From contig NZ_LGIS01000017.1 in the NCBI RefSeq assembly GCF_001187905.1, positions 124,001 to 188,000 of the forward strand: DNA of 64,000 nucleotides, read 5' to 3'. Source of the stretch: Pantoea sp. RIT-PI-b (GTDB taxonomy: Bacteria; Pseudomonadota; Gammaproteobacteria; Enterobacterales; Enterobacteriaceae). Position numbers and translations under genes: made by a program. Of this stretch, positions 1-9,007 are shown in pieces (the first letter of the stretch is position 1; each line of letters starts with the position of its first letter). The notes beneath the pieces were generated by a model. It did not search any database. It had not been told where the DNA came from and was given only the letters and a program-made list of their open reading frames with translations.

Positions 1-134
1 AAACCTTCGCTTTTACCCCGGTTGCGGATGGTAAAGCGATTCAGACGTTACTGCTGTCACTGCTGGCCGCTGCGGTGTTTGTCCCCTATTTCAAACGCTC
101 ACAGCGGGTTAAACAGACGTTTATCCAGTCGTAA
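1..134 (+). CDS. ydgK: C-terminal end of a YdgK-like DUF2569 membrane protein (partial)
   Basis: Frame open from base 3 to a TAA at 132-134. The 43 visible residues read as a hydrophobic helix followed by a basic tail (VPYFKRSQRVKQTFIQS), which is how DUF2569 inner-membrane proteins end. In E. coli ydgK lies directly upstream of rsxA, so position supports the call. The N-terminal part is outside the window. Function of the family is unknown. Confidence 0.65.
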   Translation, partial: TFAFTPVADGKAIQTLLLSLLAAAVFVPYFKRSQRVKQTFIQS

Positions 135-199
135 TGGCGGGAGTTTCGTCAGCAATTTAATTCTGAGTGCTCTCAACCCCCACACAAACCGCGTGAAGG

Positions 200-228
200 T
201 TGAGATGCAGCTCTCAATTCCGGATAAT
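200..228 (+). promoter_or_regulatory. Candidate sigma-70 promoter of the rsx operon
   Basis: TTGAGA (200-205), 17 bp spacer, GATAAT (223-228). This would start transcription near 235 and give a leader of about 23 nt before rsxA. The -35 lies in the right arm of an imperfectly spaced inverted repeat (CTCAACC 172-178 / GGTTGAG 198-204). Inferred from sequence only. Confidence 0.45.
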
Positions 229-257
229 AGACGCCTTTCGGCTTCCCAGGTTAAAAA

Positions 258-839
258 ATGACCGATTACTTACTTCTCTTTATTGGCACCGTGCTGGTGA
301 ACAACTTCGTGTTGGTCAAATTCCTCGGCCTCTGCCCATTTATGGGCGTGTCAAAAAAATTGGAAACGGCCATTGGCATGGGACTTGCCACCACTTTCGT
401 GATTACGCTGGCGGCGATCTGCGCCTGGCTGGTCAATCACCTGATTCTAGTGCCGCTCGATCTGGTTTATCTGCGCACCATGGCCTACATCCTGGTGATC
501 GCGGTCGTGGTGCAGTTCACCGAAATGGTGGTGCGCAAAACCAGTCCGTCACTCTATCGCCTGCTCGGCATCTTCCTGCCGCTGATCACCACCAACTGTG
601 CGGTGCTGGGCGTGCCGTTGCTGAGCGTCAACCTGAATCACACGTTCCTGCAAGCTGCGCTGTATGGCTTCAGTGCTTCACTCGGCTTCTCGCTGGTGAT
701 GGTGCTGTTCGCCGGCATGCGCGAACGTCTGGTGCTGGCTAATGTGCCCGCGCCCTTTAAAGGCAACTCGATCGCACTGATTACCGCAGGTCTGATGGCG
801 CTGGCATTCATGGGCTTCACCGGGCTGGTGAAATTCTAA
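258..839 (+). CDS. rsxA: RsxA (RnfA), membrane subunit of the SoxR-reducing electron transport complex
   Basis: 193-residue polytopic protein matching E. coli RsxA in full length. RsxA and RsxE are paralogous membrane subunits with about six helices each; the family carries iron or an iron-sulfur centre between conserved cysteines, seen here in FLGLCPFMG (about residue 26) and TTNCAVLG (about residue 115). The Rsx complex uses NAD(P)H and membrane energy to keep the SoxR [2Fe-2S] cluster reduced, switching off the superoxide response; homologous Rnf complexes are ion-pumping ferredoxin:NAD oxidoreductases. First gene of a compact operon: its stop TAA overlaps the ATG of rsxB (TAATG). Confidence 0.96.
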   Translation: MTDYLLLFIGTVLVNNFVLVKFLGLCPFMGVSKKLETAIGMGLATTFVITLAAICAWLVNHLILVPLDLVYLRTMAYILVIAVVVQFTEMVVRKTSPSLYRLLGIFLPLITTNCAVLGVPLLSVNLNHTFLQAALYGFSASLGFSLVMVLFAGMRERLVLANVPAPFKGNSIALITAGLMALAFMGFTGLVKF

Positions 840-1417
840 TGACTGCGATTTGGATTGCTATTGCGGTACTCGCTGCGCTGAGCCTGGTGTTTGGCGCCCT
901 GCTCGGTTACGCCTCGCGTCGCTTCGAGGTGGAAGAAGACCCGATTGTTGAGCAAATCGATGCCATTTTGCCGCAGAGCCAATGTGGACAATGCGGCTAT
1001 CCCGGCTGCCGTCCTTACGCGGATGCGGTGGGTAACAACGATGAAGCGATCAATAAATGCGCGCCGGGCGGCGAGCAAACCATGCTCAAGCTGGCATCGC
1101 TGCTCAACGTAGAACCGCAACCGCTGGACGGCGGCGCAGACGTATTGGAACCGATTCGTACTGTTGCCTGGATCGATGAAGCCAACTGCATCGGCTGCAC
1201 CAAATGTATTCAGGCCTGCCCGGTTGATGCGATTGTGGGTGCCACGCGCGCCATGCATACCGTGCTGAGCGACGTTTGCACCGGCTGCGATCTCTGTGTT
1301 GCGCCTTGCCCAACCGACTGTATTGAGATGCGCCCAGTGGCCACTACTACGGCCAACTGGAAGTGGAATCTCGACACCATTCCTGTACGGGTGATCCCGG
1401 TAGAAACCCATGCTTAA
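839..1417 (+). CDS. rsxB: RsxB (RnfB), iron-sulfur subunit of the Rsx complex
   Basis: 192 residues: one N-terminal membrane helix (about 5-24), a Fe-S domain with C49, C52, C57 and C74, then two bacterial-ferredoxin motifs, C117/C120/C123/C127 and C147/C150/C153/C157, consistent with three [4Fe-4S] clusters. It is the electron relay of the membrane-bound Rsx/Rnf complex, thought to face the cytoplasm. Translationally coupled to rsxA (1-nt overlap) and overlapping rsxC by 8 nt, so expression is locked to the operon. Confidence 0.96.
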   Translation: MTAIWIAIAVLAALSLVFGALLGYASRRFEVEEDPIVEQIDAILPQSQCGQCGYPGCRPYADAVGNNDEAINKCAPGGEQTMLKLASLLNVEPQPLDGGADVLEPIRTVAWIDEANCIGCTKCIQACPVDAIVGATRAMHTVLSDVCTGCDLCVAPCPTDCIEMRPVATTTANWKWNLDTIPVRVIPVETHA

Positions 1418-3620
1418 TTTGTTAAACCTGTTCCGCAAAGAGAAGCTGTGGGATTTTCAGGGCGGCATTCATCCGCCGGAAATGAAAACCCAGTCAAACG
1501 GTACGCCGCTCAGTCAGCTACCGCTGCCCGATCGCTTCATCATTCCGTTAAAACAGCACATCGGTCATGAAGGTGAGATTTGTGTTGCACCCGGTGATAA
1601 GGTGCTGCGCGGTCAGCCGCTGACGTTTGGCGGCGGACGCATGCTGCCGGTGCACGCGCCCACCTCCGGTACCATTGAAGAGATTGCGCCGCACATGACG
1701 GCGCACCCTTCTGGTTTATCTGAGCTGTGCATTTTTCTGCGTGCCGACGGTGAAGATCGCTGGACCACGCTCGATCCACAGCCCGATTACCGCGCGCTCT
1801 CCCGTGAAGATGCCGTTAAACGCATCCACAATGCCGGCATCGCCGGTTTAGGCGGCGCAGGATTTCCGACCGCCACCAAATTGCGCGGCGGCCTGCGCGG
1901 CGTTAAAACGCTGATCATTAATGCTGCCGAGTGCGAGCCTTATATCACCGCCGATGACCGCTTAATGCAGGATTGCGCCGCCGAAGTGCTGGAAGGCTGC
2001 CGCATTCTGGCATGGGTGCTACAGGCCGAACGCGTGTTGATTGGCATTGAAGATAACAAGCCTGGAGCGATTGCCGCACTTAAGCAGGCGCTGGGCGGCG
2101 ATCGTGAGTTGCAGATTCGCGTTATCCCCACCAAGTATCCTTCTGGCGGGGCCAAACAGCTCACTCAGATTCTCACCGGCCTTGAAGTGCCACACGGTGG
2201 ACGATCCACCGATATTGGCGTGCTGATGCAAAACGTCGGCACCGCGTGGGCGGTTAAACGCGCCATCGTTGACGGTGAACCGATTACCGAACGCGTAGTG
2301 ACGCTGACCGGTGAAGCGCTGGCCCACCCGCGCAACGTCTGGGGACGTCTCGGCACGCCGGTGAGCCATCTGCTACAACATGCCGGTTTCACTCCGGGTT
2401 CACGCCAAATGGTGATCATGGGCGGTCCGCTGATGGGCTTTACCCTGCCATCACTGAATGTGCCGCTGGTGAAAATTTCCAACTGCATTCTGGCGCCTTC
2501 CGCCAGCGAGATGGGCAACGATCAGGAAGAACAATCCTGCATTCGCTGCAGCGCCTGTGCGGATGCCTGCCCGGCGAAACTGCTGCCGCAGCAGCTATTC
2601 TGGTACAGCCAGGGCGGCGATCACGATAAAGCACGCGCGCATAATATCGATGATTGCATTGAGTGCGGCGCCTGCGCCTATGTCTGCCCCAGCAATATTC
2701 CGCTGGTGCAATATTATCGCCAGGAGAAGGCCGAACTGCGCGCCATCGACCTTGAAGCGCAACGTACCGCCGAAGCTAAAGCCCGCTTTGAAGCCCGTCT
2801 GGCACGTTTAGAGCGTGAAAAACAGGCGCGTGAAGCGCGTCATGAACAGGCCAAGCAGCGCGTGGCACGTAGCGATCAGGGTGAACGTGATGCCGCCGTG
2901 GCGCGTGTGAAAGCGCGTCAGGAAAAAACACCCGAGCAAGAAACGGCAGAGCGCGCAGCGCGTCACGCACAAGCTCTGGCGCAGCAGGCCGAGAAACAAG
3001 CTGAAACCCAGGCGCTGAGCCGCCAGTCAGGCGATCCGCGTAAAGCGGCGGTGGAAGCGGCGATTGCCCGCGCCAAGGCGAAGAAAGCTGCCGCACCAGC
3101 GGCTGAAACCACGCCGGCTGCACCGGAAAGCGCTGCGCCTGCCGCTGAGGGCGATCCGCGCAAAGCCGCCGTTGAAGCAGCGATTGCGCGTGCGAAAGCC
3201 AAAAAAGCCGCCGCTGCTGCGCCTGCCGCTGACACCGCGCCGGCTGAGCCCGAAGCCGCTGCGCCTAACGCTGAGGTCGATCCGCGCAAAGCCGCCGTGG
3301 AAGCAGCGATTGCGCGTGCGAAAGCGAAAAAAGCCGCCGCTGCCGCGCCAGCTGCTGACACTGCGCCGGCTGAGCCCGAAGCCGCTGCGCCTGCCGCTGA
3401 GGTCGATCCGCGAAAAGCCGCCGTGGAAGCAGCAATTGCGCGTGCGAAAGCGAAAAAAGCCGCCGCTGCCGCCGCGCAGCAGACCGAAACATCTTCTCCT
3501 GAAGTGGAGGCTGCTGCCTCTCCTGACTCCGCCGACCCACGCAAAGCGGCAATTGCCGCTGCGGTCGCCCGTGCCAAAGCGCGTAAAGCGCAGCAGCAGC
3601 CTTCGACGACTGAGGAATAA
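1410..3620 (+). CDS. rsxC: RsxC (RnfC), NADH-binding subunit with a repeated Ala/Lys-rich tail
   Basis: 736 residues. The N-terminal 370 residues form the NADH/FMN domain related to complex I 51-kDa subunits ([12 protein letters not shown] near 148-159). Two [4Fe-4S] ferredoxin motifs follow, the first with C377, C380, C383 and C387, the second near 416-427. From about 445 a charged region leads into a low-complexity tail with five copies of a unit beginning [19 protein letters not shown] at residues 542, 582, 624, 666 and 709 (the last diverged), separated by Ala/Pro/Glu linkers. Such tails are typical of enterobacterial RsxC and vary in copy number. Electron entry subunit of the SoxR-reducing complex. 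The last base of its TAA directly precedes the rsxD ATG. Confidence 0.95.
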   Translation: MLNLLNLFRKEKLWDFQGGIHPPEMKTQSNGTPLSQLPLPDRFIIPLKQHIGHEGEICVAPGDKVLRGQPLTFGGGRMLPVHAPTSGTIEEIAPHMTAHPSGLSELCIFLRADGEDRWTTLDPQPDYRALSREDAVKRIHNAGIAGLGGAGFPTATKLRGGLRGVKTLIINAAECEPYITADDRLMQDCAAEVLEGCRILAWVLQAERVLIGIEDNKPGAIAALKQALGGDRELQIRVIPTKYPSGGAKQLTQILTGLEVPHGGRSTDIGVLMQNVGTAWAVKRAIVDGEPITERVVTLTGEALAHPRNVWGRLGTPVSHLLQHAGFTPGSRQMVIMGGPLMGFTLPSLNVPLVKISNCILAPSASEMGNDQEEQSCIRCSACADACPAKLLPQQLFWYSQGGDHDKARAHNIDDCIECGACAYVCPSNIPLVQYYRQEKAELRAIDLEAQRTAEAKARFEARLARLEREKQAREARHEQAKQRVARSDQGERDAAVARVKARQEKTPEQETAERAARHAQALAQQAEKQAETQALSRQSGDPRKAAVEAAIARAKAKKAAAPAAETTPAAPESAAPAAEGDPRKAAVEAAIARAKAKKAAAAAPAADTAPAEPEAAAPNAEVDPRKAAVEAAIARAKAKKAAAAAPAADTAPAEPEAAAPAAEVDPRKAAVEAAIARAKAKKAAAAAAQQTETSSPEVEAAASPDSADPRKAAIAAAVARAKARKAQQQPSTTEE
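3033..3602 (+). repeat. In-frame tandem repeat array in the 3' end of rsxC
   Basis: Units start at 3033, 3153, 3279, 3405 and 3534, so periods are 120, 126, 126 and 129 nt, all multiples of three. Units 2 to 4 are almost identical at the DNA level, which points to recent expansion by slippage or recombination; units 1 and 5 are more diverged. The array encodes predicted Ala/Lys-rich helices linked by Pro/Ala/Glu stretches. Confidence 0.9.
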
Positions 3621-4679
3621 ATGGCTTTTCGTATTGCAAGTTCTCCCTATACCCACAACCGCCGCAGCACCGGCAATATCATGCTGTTGGTGGTGCTGGC
3701 GGCGTTGCCGGGCATGGCCGCACAGTGGTATTTCTTTGGCGTCGGCTTTCTGATTCAGGTGTTGCTGGCAACGGCGACCGCATGGGCAACCGAAGGCGCA
3801 ATACTGCGCCTGCGCAAAACGCCGGTGGTGCCAACGCTGTCTGATAATTCCGCCCTGCTCACCGCGCTGCTGCTCGGCATTAGTCTGCCGCCGCTCGCGC
3901 CCTGGTGGTTGGTGGTGTTGGGGACGATTTTCGCCATCGTGATTGCCAAGCAGCTGTACGGCGGTTTGGGGCAAAATCCGTTCAACCCGGCGATGGTGGG
4001 CTATGTGGTGCTGCTGATCTCCTTCCCGGTACAAATGACCAGTTGGCTGCCGCCTGATAGCTTGCAGGCGATTAAACCCGGCTTGATGGATTCGCTCAGC
4101 ATGATCTTCACCCACCACACGCTGGCGGGTGAAACCATGCAGCAGCTGCAGCTTGGCGTAGATGGCGTCAGCCAGGCGACGCCGCTGGATACCTTTAAAA
4201 CCGGGCTGCGCGCCGGACACAGCGCCGAGCAGCTGTTAGCCGAACCGATTTACACCGGCGTGTTAGCCGGCCTTGGCTGGCAATGGGTTAACCTCGGTTA
4301 TCTGCTGGGCGGCGTAGTGCTGCTGGCGAAAAATGCCATTCGCTGGCACATCCCGGTCAGTTTCCTCGTCTCGCTGGCATTCTGCGCCACGCTAGGCTGG
4401 CTGTTCTCGCCGGGGTCGCTGAATTCACCACTGATTCACCTGTTCTCCGGTGCCACCATGCTCGGTGCGTTCTTTATTGCCACCGATCCGGTAACCGCCT
4501 CGACCACCAATCGTGGACGTCTGATTTACGGCGCGCTGATTGGTTTACTGGTGTGGCTGATTCGCAGTTTTGGCGGCTATCCGGATGGCGTCGCCTTCGC
4601 GGTGCTGCTGGCCAATATTTGCGTACCGCTGATTGATTACTACACTCAGCCGCGCGTTTACGGCCATCGCAAGGATTGA
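3621..4679 (+). CDS. rsxD: RsxD (RnfD), membrane subunit carrying covalent FMN
   Basis: 352 residues, NqrB/RnfD family, roughly nine to ten membrane helices. It starts with the typical [19 protein letters not shown] segment seen in E. coli RsxD. The family binds FMN covalently through a threonine; the likely site is in the [13 protein letters not shown] segment near residues 178-190. It passes electrons across the membrane towards RsxG. The gene starts immediately after the rsxC stop codon with no gap, continuing the operon. Confidence 0.95.
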   Translation: MAFRIASSPYTHNRRSTGNIMLLVVLAALPGMAAQWYFFGVGFLIQVLLATATAWATEGAILRLRKTPVVPTLSDNSALLTALLLGISLPPLAPWWLVVLGTIFAIVIAKQLYGGLGQNPFNPAMVGYVVLLISFPVQMTSWLPPDSLQAIKPGLMDSLSMIFTHHTLAGETMQQLQLGVDGVSQATPLDTFKTGLRAGHSAEQLLAEPIYTGVLAGLGWQWVNLGYLLGGVVLLAKNAIRWHIPVSFLVSLAFCATLGWLFSPGSLNSPLIHLFSGATMLGAFFIATDPVTASTTNRGRLIYGALIGLLVWLIRSFGGYPDGVAFAVLLANICVPLIDYYTQPRVYGHRKD

Positions 4680-4681
4680 AG

Positions 4682-5317
4682 ATGATCGATGCTATTCGTA
4701 AAAATGCGGTAACGCTGGCAGCCTTCGCGGTGATCACCACCGGGGTAACGGCGGTGGTCAACTATGTCACCAAGCCGACGGTGGAGCATCAAACTGCGCT
4801 GCAACAGAAAAATCTGTTAGATCAGGTGGTGCCAACCGATCTGTACGACAATCACATTCAGCAGGAGTGTTTTCTGGTAACGGATGCCGCTGCGCTGGGG
4901 AATGACCGGCCACATCATCTCTATTTAGCGCGCAAAGGCGATCTGCCCGTCGCTGCAGCGCTTGAGACCACCGCGCCAGACGGCTATTCTGGTGCGATTC
5001 AGATGTTAGTCGGGGCCGATTTCCACGGTAAAGTGTTGGGCGTGCGTGTGGTTGAGCATCATGAAACGCCAGGCCTCGGCGATAAAATCGAACTGCGTAT
5101 TTCAGACTGGATCAACAGCTTTAATGGCAAAGTGATCCATGGCGCTGATGACAAAAATTTTGCGGTGAAAAAAGACGGCGGTGAATTCGACCAATTTACC
5201 GGCGCAACCATTACGCCGCGCGCCGTGGTTAATGCCACTAAGCGTACCGCGCTGCTAATTGAAACACTGCCCGCGAAGCTCGCTTCGCTGCCTGAATGTG
5301 GAGATGCAAATGAGTGA
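4682..5317 (+). CDS. rsxG: RsxG (RnfG), periplasm-facing flavoprotein subunit
   Basis: Chosen start is ATG 4682 (211 residues), preceded by AAGGA at 4671-4675; an in-frame TTG at 4676 would add two residues but fits the ribosome site less well. A single N-terminal membrane anchor (about 9-30) is followed by a soluble FMN-binding domain. The motif TGATIT at 173-178 is the covalent flavin attachment signature, with T178 the expected FMN-linked threonine. Its stop overlaps the start of rsxE by 8 nt. Part of the Rsx/Rnf electron-transfer chain. Confidence 0.95.
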   Translation: MIDAIRKNAVTLAAFAVITTGVTAVVNYVTKPTVEHQTALQQKNLLDQVVPTDLYDNHIQQECFLVTDAAALGNDRPHHLYLARKGDLPVAAALETTAPDGYSGAIQMLVGADFHGKVLGVRVVEHHETPGLGDKIELRISDWINSFNGKVIHGADDKNFAVKKDGGEFDQFTGATITPRAVVNATKRTALLIETLPAKLASLPECGDANE

Positions 5318-6011
5318 AGCGAAGAATTTACTGGTCGGCGGCCTGTGGAAAAATAACTCCGCGCTGGTCCAGCTGCTTGGCCTGTGTCCGCTGCTGGCGG
5401 TCACTTCTACCGCCACTAACGCCCTCGGTTTAGGCCTGGCGACCACGCTGGTGCTCACCATCACCAATAGCTCGATTTCCGCCTCGCGCCGTTGGGTGCC
5501 CGCGGAAATCCGTATCCCGATTTACGTGATGATCATCGCCTCAGTGGTGAGCTGTGTGCAGATGCTGATCAACGCCTATGCCTATGGGTTGTACCAGTCA
5601 CTCGGCATCTTTATTCCGCTGATCGTCACCAACTGCATCGTGGTGGGTCGCGCTGAGGCCGTCGCCTCAAAGAGCAGCATTCCGCTCTCCGCGCTTGATG
5701 GTTTTGCCATCGGCATGGGCGCGACCTGCGCGATGGTAACGCTGGGTTCGATTCGCGAACTGATTGGCAGCGGCACGCTGTTCAACGGCGCGGATCAGCT
5801 GCTTGGCCCTTGGGCCAAAGCGCTGCGCATTGAAGTGGTACACTTTGATTCGCCAATGCTGCTGGCGATGTTGCCACCGGGCGCCTTTATTGGTCTCGGC
5901 ATGCTGCTGGCGGCCAAATACCTGATTGACCAGAAGATGAAACAGCGCGCCGCTACTCGCGCCGTCGCTCCTGAAGCCGAGCCGCAAGGCGCAACCGGGA
6001 AAGCGGTGTGA
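5310..6011 (+). CDS. rsxE: RsxE (RnfE), membrane subunit of the Rsx complex
   Basis: Start set at ATG 5310 (233 residues, [20 protein letters not shown]), which matches E. coli RsxE and has GGAG at 5300-5303; a longer reading frame exists upstream but lies inside rsxG. Polytopic and paralogous to RsxA, with conserved cysteines in LLGLCPLLA and VTNCIVVG. Overlaps the rsxG end by 8 nt and the nth start by 4 nt, so the six rsx genes and nth appear to be translated as a coupled series. Confidence 0.95.
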   Translation: MSEAKNLLVGGLWKNNSALVQLLGLCPLLAVTSTATNALGLGLATTLVLTITNSSISASRRWVPAEIRIPIYVMIIASVVSCVQMLINAYAYGLYQSLGIFIPLIVTNCIVVGRAEAVASKSSIPLSALDGFAIGMGATCAMVTLGSIRELIGSGTLFNGADQLLGPWAKALRIEVVHFDSPMLLAMLPPGAFIGLGMLLAAKYLIDQKMKQRAATRAVAPEAEPQGATGKAV

Positions 6012-6643
6012 ATAAAGAGAAACGCGCGCAGATCCTCACGCGCCTGCGTGATGAAAATCCGCATCCCACTACGGAATTACACTTCAGCTCGCCGTTTGAG
6101 TTGCTGATTGCGGTGTTGCTATCGGCTCAGGCGACAGACGTTAGCGTTAATAAAGCCACCGCGAAGCTCTATCCGGTGGCAAACACGCCGGCAACGATAC
6201 TGGCGCTGGGCGTTGATGGCGTAAAGGAGTACATCAAAACCATCGGCCTGTTTAATAGCAAAGCCGAAAACGTCATCAAGACCTGCCGCATCCTGTTGGA
6301 ACAGCACGGTGGCGAAGTGCCGGAAGATCGTGCGGCACTGGAAGCGCTGCCTGGCGTGGGCCGCAAAACCGCTAACGTGGTGCTGAACACCGCTTTCGGC
6401 TGGCCGACTATCGCCGTCGACACCCATATTTTCCGCGTCAGTAATCGCACACGTTTTGCACCAGGTAAAAATGTGGAAGAAGTGGAAGATAAGCTACTGA
6501 AAGTGGTGCCCTCGGCGTTCAAGGTCGATTGCCATCACTGGCTGATTCTGCATGGCCGTTACACCTGCGTGGCGCGCAAGCCGCGCTGCGGCTCCTGCCT
6601 GATTGAAGATTTGTGTGAGTTCGACGCCAAAACCGAACTCTGA
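6008..6643 (+). CDS. nth: Endonuclease III, base-excision repair DNA glycosylase/AP lyase
   Basis: 211 residues, aligned without gaps to E. coli Nth. Removes oxidised pyrimidines and cleaves the abasic strand. The helix-hairpin-helix [10 protein letters not shown] carries the catalytic lysine K120; the catalytic aspartate is D138 (AVDTH); the C-terminal [4Fe-4S] cluster is bound by C187, C194, C197 and C203. The start is GTG at 6008 inside the rsxE stop (GTGTGA), a weaker start codon than the ATG used in E. coli. Its co-transcription with the SoxR-reducing complex couples oxidative DNA repair to redox control. Confidence 0.96.
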   Translation: MNKEKRAQILTRLRDENPHPTTELHFSSPFELLIAVLLSAQATDVSVNKATAKLYPVANTPATILALGVDGVKEYIKTIGLFNSKAENVIKTCRILLEQHGGEVPEDRAALEALPGVGRKTANVVLNTAFGWPTIAVDTHIFRVSNRTRFAPGKNVEEVEDKLLKVVPSAFKVDCHHWLILHGRYTCVARKPRCGSCLIEDLCEFDAKTEL

Positions 6644-7604
6644 CTCACTGCCGATAACCACGGGCAATCTTGCGCTGGTTTATCGGCAGTTTGGCGATCC
6701 CGCCCGCGTCCTCACCCTTGAATCCGCCCCTTTACTGCTTCGCGCTGCGGGTCTGCTGCGCGTCGCGATGCAATTCGCTCCCATCAATGCGTCCGACCTG
6801 ATTCCGGTTACCGGTGCTTATCGCCATCGCGTTATACCGCCGCAGGTCGCCGGGTATGAAGGCGTGGGCACAGTCATTGAGGCGCCCGCCGCTTTCACCT
6901 CTTTACTCGGCCAGCGCGTGCTGCCGCTGCGTAGCACCGGCACCTGGCAACGTTATATTGATTGTGACCCACACATGGCCGTGCCGGTACCTTGTGACAT
7001 CGACAGTGCGCTGGCTGCGCGTGCCTATATTAATCCGCTGGCGGCGCTGTTGATGCTGCAGCAATGGCCGCCTACGGCTAAACGCGTGCTGATCACCGCA
7101 GGCGGTTCCGCCTGTGCTTTATTACTTGCGCAGTGGGCCCGCCAATGGGGCGCGGCCGCTATCACCGTGGTGCACCGTGCGCCGCAACATGCTTCACGTT
7201 TGCAGGCGTTAGGTATCACATCACTGCGCGAAACCCAGCGTGAAGCGATCGCCGCCGTCGCACAGCAGTGCGATGTGGTGTTTGATGCAGTAGGTGGCGA
7301 GATCGGTCAGTTGATTTGGCACGCCCTGCCCGCCGAGGCACAATTTGTTGCCTACGGCGTGCTGAGCGGCAAGCCGGTGCGGGTGAATGCGCCCCGCCCG
7401 GCGCTGCACTGGTTCCACGTGCGGCATACGCTTGAAGGATTAGCGCAGCAGGATTGGCAACAGCTGTTTTGCACGCTTTGGCCACTGTTACGCACCAGTC
7501 ATTGCGGTGAGGTAGCGATTTTCCCGCTGGTGCAGTGGCGCGAGGCAATCGACAGCTATCACCAATCGGGGCGGGATCGTAAGCCGTTGTTGCAGCTCTT
7601 GTAA
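6615..7604 (+). CDS. Zinc-free MDR-family NAD(P)H-dependent oxidoreductase (quinone-oxidoreductase-like)
   Basis: About 329 residues of the medium-chain dehydrogenase/reductase superfamily. N-terminal GroES-like fold (NLALVYRQFGDPARVL; APINASDLIPVTGAYRH; VAGYEGVGTVIE) followed by a Rossmann domain whose nucleotide loop reads ITAGGSACALLLAQWA. The structural and catalytic zinc cysteines of alcohol dehydrogenases are not present, pointing to a quinone or enoyl reductase. There is no ATG near the expected N-terminus: the frame runs back into nth, and GTG 6615 is my preferred start, giving a 29-nt overlap. Substrate unknown. E. coli has no gene here between nth and dtpA. Confidence 0.75.
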   Translation: MSSTPKPNSDSLPITTGNLALVYRQFGDPARVLTLESAPLLLRAAGLLRVAMQFAPINASDLIPVTGAYRHRVIPPQVAGYEGVGTVIEAPAAFTSLLGQRVLPLRSTGTWQRYIDCDPHMAVPVPCDIDSALAARAYINPLAALLMLQQWPPTAKRVLITAGGSACALLLAQWARQWGAAAITVVHRAPQHASRLQALGITSLRETQREAIAAVAQQCDVVFDAVGGEIGQLIWHALPAEAQFVAYGVLSGKPVRVNAPRPALHWFHVRHTLEGLAQQDWQQLFCTLWPLLRTSHCGEVAIFPLVQWREAIDSYHQSGRDRKPLLQLL

Positions 7605-7609
7605 TAACG

Positions 7610-7627
7610 GTCGCCATGAATGGCGAC
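7610..7627. repeat. Small hairpin between convergent genes (GTCGCC-loop-GGCGAC)
   Basis: GTCGCCATGAATGGCGAC forms a 6 to 8 bp stem between the oxidoreductase stop and the convergent amidotransferase. No U-tract follows on either strand, so it is a weak terminator candidate. A hairpin with the same GTCGCCA/TGGCGAC arms follows ppsR at 56333-56350. Confidence 0.5.
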
Positions 7628-7665
7628 TCTACGGGTGTTTTCCGCGATTGTCGTCAGGTGCAGGT

Positions 7666-8355
7666 TTAAACTGCAGCCGCCTGCAGCCAGGCAACCACCA
7701 GCGGCGATAACCGATTTTGCAGCGCCGCGCGCTCAGACTGGAACAGCGTCGCGACAAAGAACGGATGATCGATCAGTTCAATGCCGCGCACGTCGCCCGC
7801 CAAATCCCATGAAGTGATGCGCAGATTTTGCGTTGCCAGCGCCTCACTGAATTCGGCATTGACGCCAAAATTACAGTGGTAACCTTCATCACTCTGCAAG
7901 GCACCGTAAGCCTGGGCGATACGCGATCCCGGCGCAAAGGTGACGGTTCCGCGCTGTTCCACCAGCGAACAGGCCAGCGGCGCAATCACCCAACGACCGC
8001 CAGGATCGGTTTCGGCATGGCTGGCATCTTCCCAGCCCAAGACATTGCGCGCGTATTCAACGATGGCGTACTGAAATCCGCCGCACGAGCCCAAAAACGG
8101 CTTAGCGCTTTCACGCGCCCAGCGCAACGCAGCAAACACGCCTTCATCATTCAAATAAGGGCTGCCCGGCACCAGCCAGATCGCCTGGTAATCGGCGAGA
8201 TTGTGCTGATCGAGCTCAGGCGTGGCAATCCAGTCGGCGCTGACATCAAGGGAGAGGGTTTTTGCAGCGAGTTCTACGGCAGGAGGAATCGCCTGATGCG
8301 CTAAGGCACTGGCACGATAATCGCCAATCAGGGCGACACGAATCGACTTCGTCAT
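7666..8355 (-). CDS. Class I glutamine amidotransferase-like protein related to the CTP synthase C-terminal domain
   Basis: 229 residues resembling the GATase domain of CTP synthase alone, without the synthetase half. The nucleophile elbow is GSCGGFQ (about residues 94-100) and a later EGYHCNFGVN segment fits the histidine region. Annotation pipelines name this family CTP synthase C-terminal region-related (seleno)protein because some members have selenocysteine at the nucleophile; here the codon is TGC, an ordinary cysteine. No partner synthase lies nearby, so the reaction is unknown; it may be a free-standing hydrolase. Convergent with the MDR oxidoreductase. Confidence 0.75.
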   Translation of the reverse strand: MTKSIRVALIGDYRASALAHQAIPPAVELAAKTLSLDVSADWIATPELDQHNLADYQAIWLVPGSPYLNDEGVFAALRWARESAKPFLGSCGGFQYAIVEYARNVLGWEDASHAETDPGGRWVIAPLACSLVEQRGTVTFAPGSRIAQAYGALQSDEGYHCNFGVNAEFSEALATQNLRITSWDLAGDVRGIELIDHPFFVATLFQSERAALQNRLSPLVVAWLQAAAV

Positions 8356-9007
8356 GACTACGTCCTTTCAGGGAAAAAGCGAGGTTACAGCAAAGCGGAC
8401 GGGCTGTCTAAGGGCCAAAAATGGCGATTTATGCTGACGACGTTGCTGACGATTGCACTTATTACTGCTTTTTTATCTGGCAAAACGCAGCATCAATCGC
8501 GCGATTATTCGTCACTTGTCAGCCAGGCAAACGTTTACTTCTTTTACCCTTTTAATTAATTCGCGGTTTTGTGCGCAGGATCAACAAATTAGCGTTCTGG
8601 AATCTTTTGACTGCTTATTACGCTCACCAATCAAGCTATTATGCTTACATTATGAACAGAGATAATAATATTATCTGTATAAATCATAACCTTCAGCGAT
8701 ATATTCTAATAAAGCCTGCCTGAGCAGTTTATATCAGGAAAATGATCTTCCAGATCTGCATTTAGCATCTTTATCCTGATATAATGCCACGCAGCAAGAT
8801 TTAACACTGATTTACAACTTTGTATAACGGCATTAACCCTACCTATGACAAGTATTTCAGCGTGCAAAAAATGCTTGCCCTGATGGCGTGATTCAGCCAA
8901 ATTAGTCGCCGTTTTTCCTTTCTAATAACAATGTTGCGCGGGATTACCCAGCCCGACGCAGACTTAATTCCTGTCACAAAACAGGCTATGTTAAAACTGA
9001 GGTACAA
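8356..9007. other. 652-bp AT-rich intergenic region upstream of dtpA
   Basis: Divergent spacer between the amidotransferase and dtpA. Short reading frames here (for example 8453-8665 and 8706-8900) lack ribosome sites and look random. It contains a perfect palindrome at 8660-8676 (AGATAATAATATTATCT). E. coli dtpA is OmpR-controlled, so regulatory sites are expected, but I cannot name one with confidence. Confidence 0.6.

Noticed and set aside
3033..3602. CRISPR-like regular repeats
   Set aside because: The repeats are in-frame protein-coding units with similar spacers, not short palindromic repeats with unique spacers.
2963..4220. Long Ala/Ser-rich and Arg-rich reading frames antisense to rsxC and rsxD
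   Set aside because: They are shadows of the GC-rich rsxC repeats and have no ribosome site or homology.
8453..8900. Two short open frames (70 and 64 codons) in the dtpA upstream region
   Set aside because: No Shine-Dalgarno, no family resemblance, and composition typical of AT-rich spacer.
8964..8992. TTAATT-17-TATGTT as the dtpA promoter
   Set aside because: It would start transcription on top of the ribosome site, leaving almost no leader.
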